NCBI RefSeq assembly: GCF_030546745.1
Contig: NZ_JAUOPD010000008.1
Coordinates: 104,367 to 168,366, forward strand
DNA length: 64,000 nucleotides
Source: Thalassotalea sp. 1_MG-2023
Lineage (GTDB): Bacteria; Pseudomonadota; Gammaproteobacteria; Enterobacterales; Alteromonadaceae
Direction: 5' to 3'
Positions 48,869 to 57,414 of the stretch are shown piece after piece. The position numbers were made by a program, and so were the translations under genes. The notes below the pieces were generated by a model. That model was not told where the DNA came from, did no database searches, and saw nothing but the letters and a program-made list of their open reading frames with translations. Position 1 is the stretch's first letter; every line of letters starts with the position of its first letter.

Positions 48869-50500
48869 CTATTGAGCGAGATACGCTATTTGATAAGGCG
48901 CTACCGTAACAGTTGTATGTTGTTCATTCGTTGAAACGTCAGCAATTAAGAAACCATGACCTTCCACTAGCTGGTACGCTGAGTTGGGTAAATCAAATAC
49001 CACGGTAGTGTCTGAGAAGTTAGCCAATACATATAGTGTATTCCCTTGGTACTGACGCGTAAATACGAGTTTATCGTCGCTACTCTCTAAAAAGTTGATA
49101 TCACCATATAGCAAAGGTGATTGACTTTTACGCCAGCTTAAAAAGGTTTGATAAGCATTTAATACCGACGATGGTTGGTTTTGCTGCACTGAAACAGCAT
49201 TAATTTGATGCGCATCGCTTACCGGTAGCCACAAATAATCACTTTGGGAAAACCCTGCGTTACTTTCTTGCGCTGACCATGGCATTGGAGTGCGGCAACC
49301 ATCTCGTCCTTTAAAGGTTGGCCAAAAAGTAATACCGTAAGGGTCTTGTAAGTCATCATAGGCAATGTCTGCTTCGGTTAAACCAAGTTCTTCACCTTGG
49401 TAGCTGCACACACTGCCTCGTAGCGAGGCAAGCAACGCGTTAAACATTTTACTCTGTGCTTGACGATTATTTTCATTGCCCCAACGCGAAGCTACTCGCA
49501 TAACATCATGATTGCCAATTGCCCAACACGGCCAACCATCAACCAACTTATCTTCTAATGCTTCAACGGTTTGTCGAATATAGCTAGGACTACCGTCTGG
49601 TGTTAATAATTCAAAACTATACGCCATGTGTAATCGCTTATTACCTTGAGTGTAATCAGCCATCGTTTGCAAAGAGTCTTCTGAAGAAATTTCACCTAAT
49701 GCCACCACATTGGGATACTTATCCATTAATTGGCGAATATCTTCCATAAAGGCGATATTTTCAGGTTGTGTATTATTGTAATAATGATACTGAAAAGCAT
49801 AAGGGTTATCTTCGCTAAACCCGCGGCCTTTTCTGTCTTTTGGCGCTTTGGCGGGATTGTCGCGTAATTGTTGATCATGAAAACAAAAATTAATCGCGTC
49901 TAAGCGGAACCCGTCAACACCACGTTTTAGCCAAAATTCAACATTTTCTAACACTGCTTTTTGCACTTCAGGGTGGTGAAAATTTAAATCGGGTTGCGAG
50001 GTAAGAAAATTATGTAAATAGTATTGTTGGCGACGAGGCTCCCATTGCCACGCACAACCCCCGAAGATAGATAACCAATTATTAGGTGGTGTACCATCTT
50101 CTTTAGCGTCAGCCCACACATACCAATCAGCTTTCGCATTGGTTTTATTTTGACGACTTTCAATAAACCATGGATGTTGATCAGATGTATGGCTTAACAC
50201 TTGGTCTATCACGACTTTAATATCATATTCTTTCGCTTTATTCATTAAGCGATCAAAATCGTCCATGTTACCAAACATCGGATCAATTTCACGATAGCTA
50301 CTAATATCGTAACCAAAATCTTTCATCGGTGATTTGAAAAACGGCGAAATCCAAACAGCATCCACGCCCAAGCTTCTAATATAAGGGAATTTTTCAACAA
50401 TCCCAGCAAGATCGCCAATGCCGTCATTGTTGGCATCCATAAAACTGCGAGGATAAATTTGATATATTACGGCGCCACGCCACCAAGGTTGAATTTCCAT
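48869..50500 (-). CDS. cytoplasmic GH13 alpha-glucosidase (oligo-alpha-glucosidase type)
   Basis: This 543-residue protein has no signal peptide. It is a GH13 enzyme of the alpha-glucosidase group (GH13_23-like): VIYQIYPRSFMDANNDGIGD, nucleophile D201 (GFRLDAINF), acid/base E270 (ALGEISSED) and D332 (GNHDVMR). It should hydrolyse maltose or maltooligosaccharides to glucose in the cytoplasm. It is divergent from the amylase gene; two palindromic operators lie between. Confidence 0.88.
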   Translation of the reverse strand: MEIQPWWRGAVIYQIYPRSFMDANNDGIGDLAGIVEKFPYIRSLGVDAVWISPFFKSPMKDFGYDISSYREIDPMFGNMDDFDRLMNKAKEYDIKVVIDQVLSHTSDQHPWFIESRQNKTNAKADWYVWADAKEDGTPPNNWLSIFGGCAWQWEPRRQQYYLHNFLTSQPDLNFHHPEVQKAVLENVEFWLKRGVDGFRLDAINFCFHDQQLRDNPAKAPKDRKGRGFSEDNPYAFQYHYYNNTQPENIAFMEDIRQLMDKYPNVVALGEISSEDSLQTMADYTQGNKRLHMAYSFELLTPDGSPSYIRQTVEALEDKLVDGWPCWAIGNHDVMRVASRWGNENNRQAQSKMFNALLASLRGSVCSYQGEELGLTEADIAYDDLQDPYGITFWPTFKGRDGCRTPMPWSAQESNAGFSQSDYLWLPVSDAHQINAVSVQQNQPSSVLNAYQTFLSWRKSQSPLLYGDINFLESSDDKLVFTRQYQGNTLYVLANFSDTTVVFDLPNSAYQLVEGHGFLIADVSTNEQHTTVTVAPYQIAYLAQ

Positions 50501-50623
50501 ACAAGTCCAATCTACTTTATTTTATATTAATCATGTGGCTTAAAGCATTATATGACAGTAGCCAGTCACGATTTATCGAGACCTTGTAAGCATAAGTAGC
50601 CCCATGGCTTAGTGCAATGCTAC

Positions 50624-50637
50624 TGCATACGTATGCA
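50624..50637. promoter_or_regulatory. LacI-family operator (mal regulon)
   Basis: TGCATACGTATGCA is a perfect 14-base palindrome between the divergent alpha-glucosidase and amylase genes. Sibling sites occur at 50663, 57134, 57163, 57310 and 60231. Confidence 0.8.
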
Positions 50638-50662
50638 TGAGTAATCAATGCCTGAATCGCTA

Positions 50663-50676
50663 TGCATACGTATGTA
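50663..50676. promoter_or_regulatory. LacI-family operator (mal regulon)
   Basis: TGCATACGTATGTA, one base from the first site's palindrome and 39 bases downstream. Two operators in one promoter region suggest cooperative or looped binding. Confidence 0.75.
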
Positions 50677-50758
50677 ATTTTTATACTTGTCACTTAGATA
50701 TTTGTACTATCAATACAAATGACCTTTGCTAACGTAACAATAAAAAACAAGGCAACTT

Positions 50759-52525
50759 ATGACATTAAGCTTAAAAACACTAATGACCACACTTATATTG
50801 AGTTGCTGTGCAGCTTTTATGTTTGGTTGCATACATGAAAAAAACAGCCCTCAACCGCTACAACCTTCAATCACACCAACCATCGCGAGTGATTTAGCAC
50901 CTTATCAACAAAGACCGATTGAAGATGAAGTCTTTTACTTCGTATTACCCGATCGTTTTAGTAACGGTGATACCAGAAATGACAATGGTGCGAAAGAAAT
51001 ACCTATTTCTTTTGGCGGGTTTAACCCAAGCGATGAAAAGTATTTCCATGGTGGTGATCTCGCTGGATTAACGAATAAACTTCCCTATTTAGAACAACTT
51101 GGTATTACAAGTATCTGGTTAACGCCTATTTTACGTAATCAAGCAGTACAAGGAGATATTGCTGGCTATCATGGTTATTGGGTATTAGATTTCACCGAAA
51201 TTGACCCTCACCTAGGGAGTAATGATGACCTTAAAGCTTTAATTGATGCAGCACATAAACGCAATATTAAAATATTTTTTGACATTATCACCAATCACAC
51301 TGCTGATGTGATCAAATACAAAGAATGCCATGGACAAGACGGTTCAGGATGGTCTGAAAGCGGCGAAGCCTGCCCTTACATCTCTCTTGCTAAGCTAGCT
51401 CAAGGCAAGGGGTATCAAACAGTCATTCAAAAAGGTAATGAGCAACTTAAAACACCAACGTGGTTAAATCATCCTAAACATTATCATAACCAAGGTGACT
51501 CTACTTTTAGTGGTGAAAATTCATTAAATGGTGACTTTTTCGGCCTTGATGATTTAAATACTGAATCGCAAGCAGTCGTTGACGGTATGATCGAAATTTA
51601 CCAGCACATCATCAGCGAGTTTAAACCTGATGGCTTTCGAATCGATACCGTAAAACACGTCAATATTGAATTTTGGCAACAGTTTATTCCTGCACTTGCT
51701 GATCATGCCAAAGCTCAAGGCATAGAAAACTTCTTTATGTTTGGTGAAGTTTATAGTGGCAACCCCGCTGAGCTAAGTAAATACACTACGCAAGGCACTT
51801 TACCTTCTGTGCTCGATTTTGGCCTACAGTCAGTGTTGTATCAAACGTTAATCGAACAAAAGCCTACTGCATTGTTTAGTACACTTTTTGCACAAGACGG
51901 TTTATATAAAAATGCCAATCAATTATTAAACTTTACTGGTAATCATGACATGGGCCGCTTTGCCTATTTGCTTGCTAAGCAAGAAAAGTTTAGTCACCAA
52001 GAAATTAGCCAACGACTCAAACTAGCCAGTGCAATGACTTTTTTCTTAAGAGGAGTACCTGTTATTTATTATGGTGATGAACAGGGCTTTATTGGTACAG
52101 GTGATAACCACAACGCGCGGCAAGACATGATGCCATCTAAAGTAGCTACCCATAATGCCCAGAAATTGTTGGAAACAACAGCAAGTACTGCACAGGATAA
52201 TTTTGATATCAGTCACCCGTTATTTACTTACTTTGCAAAATTAGCGGCCCTTTACCACCAACATGAAACCTTACGTGTCGGCGAGCAAGAAGTTATATTG
52301 ACTCAAAATAAAGCAGGCTTATTAATACTGCGTAAGCAAGATAAACAAGATGATTACTTAATTGCTTTTAACACAGCAATTGCTGAGCAATCAGCACTAT
52401 TAACTCTTGATAAACAATATCAACTCATTCATCCGTCTGAACAAGCATTAATAGAAACAGTCGGTGAACAGTCACGTATTTCTCTGCCAGGTTTGTCATT
52501 TGCGCTTTATCGCGCAGTTAAATAA
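50759..52525 (+). CDS. GH13 alpha-amylase lipoprotein
   Basis: This 588-residue protein has a hydrophobic signal ending FMFGC; C24 is a probable lipid anchor. The GH13 catalytic residues are visible: nucleophile D296 (GFRIDTVKH), E330 (FMFGEVYSG) and D397 (GNHDMGR). It probably hydrolyses starch or maltodextrins outside the cytoplasm. It is preceded by two palindromic operators and followed by a strong terminator. Confidence 0.87.
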   Translation: MTLSLKTLMTTLILSCCAAFMFGCIHEKNSPQPLQPSITPTIASDLAPYQQRPIEDEVFYFVLPDRFSNGDTRNDNGAKEIPISFGGFNPSDEKYFHGGDLAGLTNKLPYLEQLGITSIWLTPILRNQAVQGDIAGYHGYWVLDFTEIDPHLGSNDDLKALIDAAHKRNIKIFFDIITNHTADVIKYKECHGQDGSGWSESGEACPYISLAKLAQGKGYQTVIQKGNEQLKTPTWLNHPKHYHNQGDSTFSGENSLNGDFFGLDDLNTESQAVVDGMIEIYQHIISEFKPDGFRIDTVKHVNIEFWQQFIPALADHAKAQGIENFFMFGEVYSGNPAELSKYTTQGTLPSVLDFGLQSVLYQTLIEQKPTALFSTLFAQDGLYKNANQLLNFTGNHDMGRFAYLLAKQEKFSHQEISQRLKLASAMTFFLRGVPVIYYGDEQGFIGTGDNHNARQDMMPSKVATHNAQKLLETTASTAQDNFDISHPLFTYFAKLAALYHQHETLRVGEQEVILTQNKAGLLILRKQDKQDDYLIAFNTAIAEQSALLTLDKQYQLIHPSEQALIETVGEQSRISLPGLSFALYRAVK

Positions 52526-52540
52526 CGTAAACTGAACGTA

Positions 52541-52570
52541 AAAAACCAGTGCAATGCACTGGTTTTTTTT
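52541..52570. terminator. bidirectional terminator between amylase and halogenase genes
   Basis: AAAAACCAGTGCA / TGCACTGGTTTTT form a long stem with a minimal loop and runs of A and T on either side. Confidence 0.9.
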
Positions 52571-52587
52571 ACTTTTAATCGCTTATA

Positions 52588-54081
52588 TCAGCGAATACAT
52601 GCATCAATAAATTGATGATGCGGTGGTACCTTTTCAGCCGTTTTAGTCATTATTTGTTTAATACTGTAAAGCATTTCATTTAATTCATCAGTGTTTAATT
52701 GATCTGCACTCCGATGATAATCATCAGGAATTAACCCTTGACCTAAAAATACCTGCTGCCAGGCAATTTTTGTAAAAAGCTCATCATTTTCTCGAAACAC
52801 TAACCCTGAAGACTTAAATAACGCCATTTTATGCTTTAAAGACTGGGGCACTTCTACTCGCTGGCAGTCACGCCAAAACTTGCTATCGTCACGTTGATTA
52901 AGCTTGTAATGTAAAATAATAAAGTCACGAATACGCTCGTATTCAAGTTTAGATTGACGGTTAAATTCTTCTATCATCACCTCATCAATACCTTGATGAG
53001 GAAATAGCTTCACTAAACGCACAATCGCGCTCTGGATCATATGTATACTGGTTGACTCTAACGGCTCTAAAAAACCACTCGACAAACCAATAGCAACCAC
53101 ATTTTTATGCCATTGCTTTAAACGACGTCCGGTTTTAAATTTAATCACTTTCGGTTCTGCTAGCGCTTTACCATCTAAATTTGCAAGCAAGCATTGTTGG
53201 GCCTGTTCATCTGTTAAATATTTTGAGCTATATACAAAGCCATTACCCGTTCTATGCTGCAATGGAATACGCCACTGCCAGCCAGCTTCATGGGCAATTG
53301 ATTGTGTAAATGGTTTAATCGGAGAAACGCTTTCACTAGGTACTGCTACAGCACTATCAGCAGGTAACCAATGAGACCAGTCTTCAAAACCGGTATTCAA
53401 ATTTTGTTCGATCAGCAGCCCTTTCATTCCAGAACAATCAATAAACAAGTCACCTGCCACTTTAGTGCTATTTTCTAAGGTTAATGACAGAATATTTCCT
53501 GTTTTTTCACATTGATCAACCTGTGCAACTTTTCCTTCGATTCGCTTCACGCCTTTGGCTTGGCAATATTGAGCTAGAAATTTTGCATAAAGTCCAGCAT
53601 CAAAATGATAAGCATGCGCGAGTCCATTAAGGTTTAAGCCGGGTATTTTATCGAGTAACGCAAAGGCATTACGCTTAGCAACTTGGTAATTTAATGAAAA
53701 GTCCCAAAAGTCATAGTTAAGCCCCGCGTGGTGTGCTTTTGTAAAAAAGTGATTAAAATCGCAAAGCGGAAAACTTTTACCGATATCACCAAAGGCGTGC
53801 ATATAACGATTACCAACTGTTCCCCAGTTTTCAAATTCAATACCAAGCTTTATCGTAGCGTTAGTGGCTTTGATAAAAGCTTTAGGGTCAATACCTAATT
53901 CTTCATTAAAATGCATAATCGGCGGTATTGTCGCCTCACCAACACCAATAGTGCCTATTTGATCTGACTCGATTAGCGTAATATCTAGTTTATTGCCGAA
54001 GGTTTTCACTAACAGCGCTGCCGACATCCACCCTGCCGTGCCGCCACCTAAAATAACAACCTTATTCACTTTATTTTTCAT
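52588..54081 (-). CDS. flavin-dependent tryptophan-halogenase-like protein
   Basis: The 497-residue protein is a flavin-dependent halogenase by motifs: FAD-binding GGGTAG (12-17), the GWQWRIP motif (267-273; family WxWxIP), the active-site lysine K78 (NATIKLGI) and the glutamate E342 (EPLESTS) that match RebH K79 and E357. It sits downstream of a maltodextrin-type TonB receptor, probably in one operon. Homologues near TonB receptors are common in Caulobacter- and Alteromonas-type genomes, but their natural substrate is largely unknown. It need not halogenate tryptophan. Confidence 0.85.
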   Translation of the reverse strand: MKNKVNKVVILGGGTAGWMSAALLVKTFGNKLDITLIESDQIGTIGVGEATIPPIMHFNEELGIDPKAFIKATNATIKLGIEFENWGTVGNRYMHAFGDIGKSFPLCDFNHFFTKAHHAGLNYDFWDFSLNYQVAKRNAFALLDKIPGLNLNGLAHAYHFDAGLYAKFLAQYCQAKGVKRIEGKVAQVDQCEKTGNILSLTLENSTKVAGDLFIDCSGMKGLLIEQNLNTGFEDWSHWLPADSAVAVPSESVSPIKPFTQSIAHEAGWQWRIPLQHRTGNGFVYSSKYLTDEQAQQCLLANLDGKALAEPKVIKFKTGRRLKQWHKNVVAIGLSSGFLEPLESTSIHMIQSAIVRLVKLFPHQGIDEVMIEEFNRQSKLEYERIRDFIILHYKLNQRDDSKFWRDCQRVEVPQSLKHKMALFKSSGLVFRENDELFTKIAWQQVFLGQGLIPDDYHRSADQLNTDELNEMLYSIKQIMTKTAEKVPPHHQFIDACIR

Positions 54082-54198
54082 GATAATTCTCTCGACCTAA
54101 GCACCGAAGGGTAAATTTCAATAGGAGAAAAAGTAGAATGCCCCAATAACATGACATTACCAGGGCACTTATTCAACTAACCATAAAAGGTATTACCA

Positions 54199-56976
54199 TT
54201 AAAATTTATAGGTAAACCCTGCTTGATAACTACGACCATAATCAAAGTATTGATCGGTAGCGTAGTCAGCATCGTCAAATTTAGTTTGAAATGCCTCATT
54301 CGTTAGGTTTTGGCCTTGCACATATATGTATAGGCTATCAGTAACGTCGTAACCAATTTGCGCATCAACTAACGTTTCACCTAAGCCGAAACGTTGTTCA
54401 GTGGTTAAGCCAATAGTTGAATAGATTGACGCGGTAAAATCAGAACGTTTACGCATCGAAGTACGCACTTGAATGCCGTCTTTTTCATAGTACGCGGTAA
54501 TGGTTGAAACACGCTCAGACAGGCCAGGTAACGTATAATCATCACCATTAAAGTCTTTCATATCTTGCTTAACCATTGTATGGCTGGCAAAAATACCAAA
54601 GCCTTCCAAGCTTTCATCAATCATTTTAAAAGGGAATGACACTGAAAGTTCAACACCACGTAAGTCACCTTCACCACCATTTTCTTTTGCATTCACGGTA
54701 GCTGTTTTATCGCTAAAACCATCAATATTGCTTGCAACAGGGTGCGTTGATAACGATGCATCATCTAACGGAAGTTCGGTTTCATAAACGCTATCAAAGT
54801 TCCAGTTTTTAATTTTCTTATAAAATAACGCTACCGAGAAGTAGCCTTCATCTGAGAAATAATTCTCATAGCTTAAATCAAAGCCATTTGCTTCACGGGC
54901 TTCTAATTGATAGTTGCCCCCTGAAGCTCGCCAATAATTGCCATTAATATCTGTGTCGTCAGGATTACCACTCCAGCTTGTTGGTTCAACTAAAATACCA
55001 CCTTTCATATCATCCATCGTAGGGCGGGCAATAGTTTTAGCAAAACCAAAGCGTAGAATTTCATCATCTGATACGTCAACAATAATATTAACGCTTGGTA
55101 AGAAGTTTGAATATGAGTGCGAGAAATCTAATTTAGTATCTATTCCACTCCAGCCAAACGTGTCGCCAATAGAGCTTTGCTCTGTTTTGATGTAGCGTAA
55201 GCCAACATTACCGCGTACCGATTTACCGGCTATTTCTGTTGAAATATTACCTTGCACGAATGCTGCAGATACTTCTTCACTCACCTGAAAGGCATCATTA
55301 ATTTTGCCCCAAGAATACGTTACATCTGTTTCGCTATAAACAGCGCCACTTGAAAGTAATGCTTCTTGATCAAAAATAAGCGTATGACCCATATTTGCGT
55401 GTGTTAAATCAACTGTACCCAGCAAGTATTCAGGTGAAATAGCAGCTACATTAGTACCTGGGATCATCGCAGACGGTAAAACATCTGTTTTTGAGTAGCT
55501 AATCGTTTTTTGTTTATCACGTTCACGATATGCCAAACCGAATTCAATCGAGTCAAACACGTCGCTTTCTAGCATGTGCTTAGCTGCAAGCTTAAATGAC
55601 TTAATTTCATCTTCTACTTTCGGGTTTGATCGTTCACCAGCAAGATCCCAACCCATAATGTCACCTAAGCCAACAACACTAGGGTCACCATAATCAAGTG
55701 AACTTTCAAAAGTACCGCCCGAACCGTCTTTATTTAATTGATACGTTACTTCGTTACCCGCAAAAGATGATGCGCCACCAAACGTAGCATGCTGATATAA
55801 ATCACGCTCTACTTCAGAAGAGCTGGCATCAAATGTTACTGTTAGGTCATCATTAACACGGTATTCGATGTTTAACCCTAAGTTTAATAAATCAGCTGTG
55901 CGATGCTCTTGATTGTTTTTTACATAAAAAGGAAAATTACGGTAAGTAGCACCAGTAACAAAGCCGTTTTCAACACTATTAATGGTATATTCACAGTCTG
56001 GGAACTTACCTTCATCATCACAGTTATTAAAACCGAATTCTATCGCCCCGATATAGCGTTTATCACTAAAATCAACGTATAGAGAATCAACCGTGATGGT
56101 TAGGTCATCTGTTGGTGCATATTCTACAACAGCCATAACAGAGTCACGCTCTAATACTGACGAACGGCCTTTAATATTCGCCCCTTTAATGCCAGTATAG
56201 CTATTGCCTTCTTCATCAGTCAGGTCATACAAAAAAGGGTCACCGTGACGACCAAATTGCTTCTCTTGGCCAGGGGATTCCATCGTATTAAAAGCTAACG
56301 CGACACCTAAGGTGTCATCAGCAAATTGATCAATGTAGGAGAAATTTAAACGATGGCCGGTATTATCATAGCCATCTACCACTGCGTCATGGCCATTTTT
56401 TTCATACTGACCATTAATAACAATCACTTGTTCCGCTTTTGATAGCGGGCTGATCGTTTGCATATCAATGACACCTGCGATGCCTTCACCGGTCATTGAT
56501 GCGTTCGGTGTTTTGTAAACGCTAACACCGCTCATGATTTCGGATGGATAAAGATCAAACTCAACACCACGCCCATCACCAATAGACACCTGTTCACGAC
56601 CATTTAGCGTTGTAGTAGATTCGTTTTCACCAAAGCCACGAATGCTAATAACACTCGCACGACCTTCCAAACGCTGCGCAGCTAACCCTGAAATACGTGA
56701 TAAGGAATCAGCAATTGACGAATCAGGTAGTTTACCGATATCTTCGGCACTTATGGCATCAACAACGTTTGAAGAAAAACGTTTTGTGTTAATTGATTTA
56801 ATTAAGCTGCCACGAAGACCTTTTACTTCGATGACTTCAACCTCTTGGTCTGCTTTTTTTGCTTGCTCTTTTTCTTCGTCTGTTTGCTGTGCAAAAGCAA
56901 ACGATGAAGCGCTAACTGCCATCAAACCCGTCGACAACAACGCCAATGTTAACTTGCTCGGTGTAAACTTAACCAT
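54199..56976 (-). CDS. TonB-dependent receptor, maltooligosaccharide type
   Basis: This 925-residue receptor has a signal peptide ending near SFAFA (about residue 29), a TonB-box-like VEVIEVKG segment, a plug domain (about 55-180; LPDSSIADSLSRISGLA and SIRGF), and a barrel ending in YKF. It belongs to the large Caulobacter-type carbohydrate receptors. Its operator pair (57134 and 57163) and the neighbouring starch enzymes point to maltodextrin uptake. It probably heads an operon with the halogenase gene 117 bases downstream. Confidence 0.88.
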   Translation of the reverse strand: MVKFTPSKLTLALLSTGLMAVSASSFAFAQQTDEEKEQAKKADQEVEVIEVKGLRGSLIKSINTKRFSSNVVDAISAEDIGKLPDSSIADSLSRISGLAAQRLEGRASVISIRGFGENESTTTLNGREQVSIGDGRGVEFDLYPSEIMSGVSVYKTPNASMTGEGIAGVIDMQTISPLSKAEQVIVINGQYEKNGHDAVVDGYDNTGHRLNFSYIDQFADDTLGVALAFNTMESPGQEKQFGRHGDPFLYDLTDEEGNSYTGIKGANIKGRSSVLERDSVMAVVEYAPTDDLTITVDSLYVDFSDKRYIGAIEFGFNNCDDEGKFPDCEYTINSVENGFVTGATYRNFPFYVKNNQEHRTADLLNLGLNIEYRVNDDLTVTFDASSSEVERDLYQHATFGGASSFAGNEVTYQLNKDGSGGTFESSLDYGDPSVVGLGDIMGWDLAGERSNPKVEDEIKSFKLAAKHMLESDVFDSIEFGLAYRERDKQKTISYSKTDVLPSAMIPGTNVAAISPEYLLGTVDLTHANMGHTLIFDQEALLSSGAVYSETDVTYSWGKINDAFQVSEEVSAAFVQGNISTEIAGKSVRGNVGLRYIKTEQSSIGDTFGWSGIDTKLDFSHSYSNFLPSVNIIVDVSDDEILRFGFAKTIARPTMDDMKGGILVEPTSWSGNPDDTDINGNYWRASGGNYQLEAREANGFDLSYENYFSDEGYFSVALFYKKIKNWNFDSVYETELPLDDASLSTHPVASNIDGFSDKTATVNAKENGGEGDLRGVELSVSFPFKMIDESLEGFGIFASHTMVKQDMKDFNGDDYTLPGLSERVSTITAYYEKDGIQVRTSMRKRSDFTASIYSTIGLTTEQRFGLGETLVDAQIGYDVTDSLYIYVQGQNLTNEAFQTKFDDADYATDQYFDYGRSYQAGFTYKF

Positions 56977-57133
56977 CTGTATTCTCTCCCCTACCTTCCC
57001 TGTACTTTATTTTAATTTTCAGCGTATCCAATAGCTGTTGTAATAACTAAATGTATATTTCATGTGTAAGTCGATACCCACTGTCACGTGGATGACCTAA
57101 ATATAGAGAGGTCGGCTTCTGAAAAATACATTA

Positions 57134-57147
57134 TGCATACGTATTCA
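57134..57147. promoter_or_regulatory. LacI-family operator (mal regulon)
   Basis: TGCATACGTATTCA lies in the 438-base gap between the TonB receptor and pullulanase genes, on the receptor side. No small gene is visible in the gap. Confidence 0.75.
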
Positions 57148-57162
57148 ATTTATGCATTTATC

Positions 57163-57176
57163 TGCATACGTATTCA
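57163..57176. promoter_or_regulatory. LacI-family operator (mal regulon)
   Basis: TGCATACGTATTCA, an exact repeat of the site 29 bases away. Closely spaced pairs recall the amylase promoter. Confidence 0.75.
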
Positions 57177-57309
57177 AAATGAAGACAATAAAGGCTTTTT
57201 TAGTGTTGAAACATTTGGTTACAGCCCTGATAAAATATAGCATTCTTCACTATAGATAGCGGGTAATTTTTAAACAAAATTTTACAAAGTGCCAACTCAA
57301 CCAAATGAT

Positions 57310-57323
57310 TGAATACGTATGCA
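57310..57323. promoter_or_regulatory. LacI-family operator (mal regulon)
   Basis: TGAATACGTATGCA lies about 92 bases before the pullulanase start. Confidence 0.75.
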
Positions 57324-57414
57324 ATAATACCCAACTACTTCTTATTCATGGCCTCGCAACGTAAATTAAGCAACGTTCAGCGACTATACTGCTTATAAAT
57401 TAACGGGATTTAAG

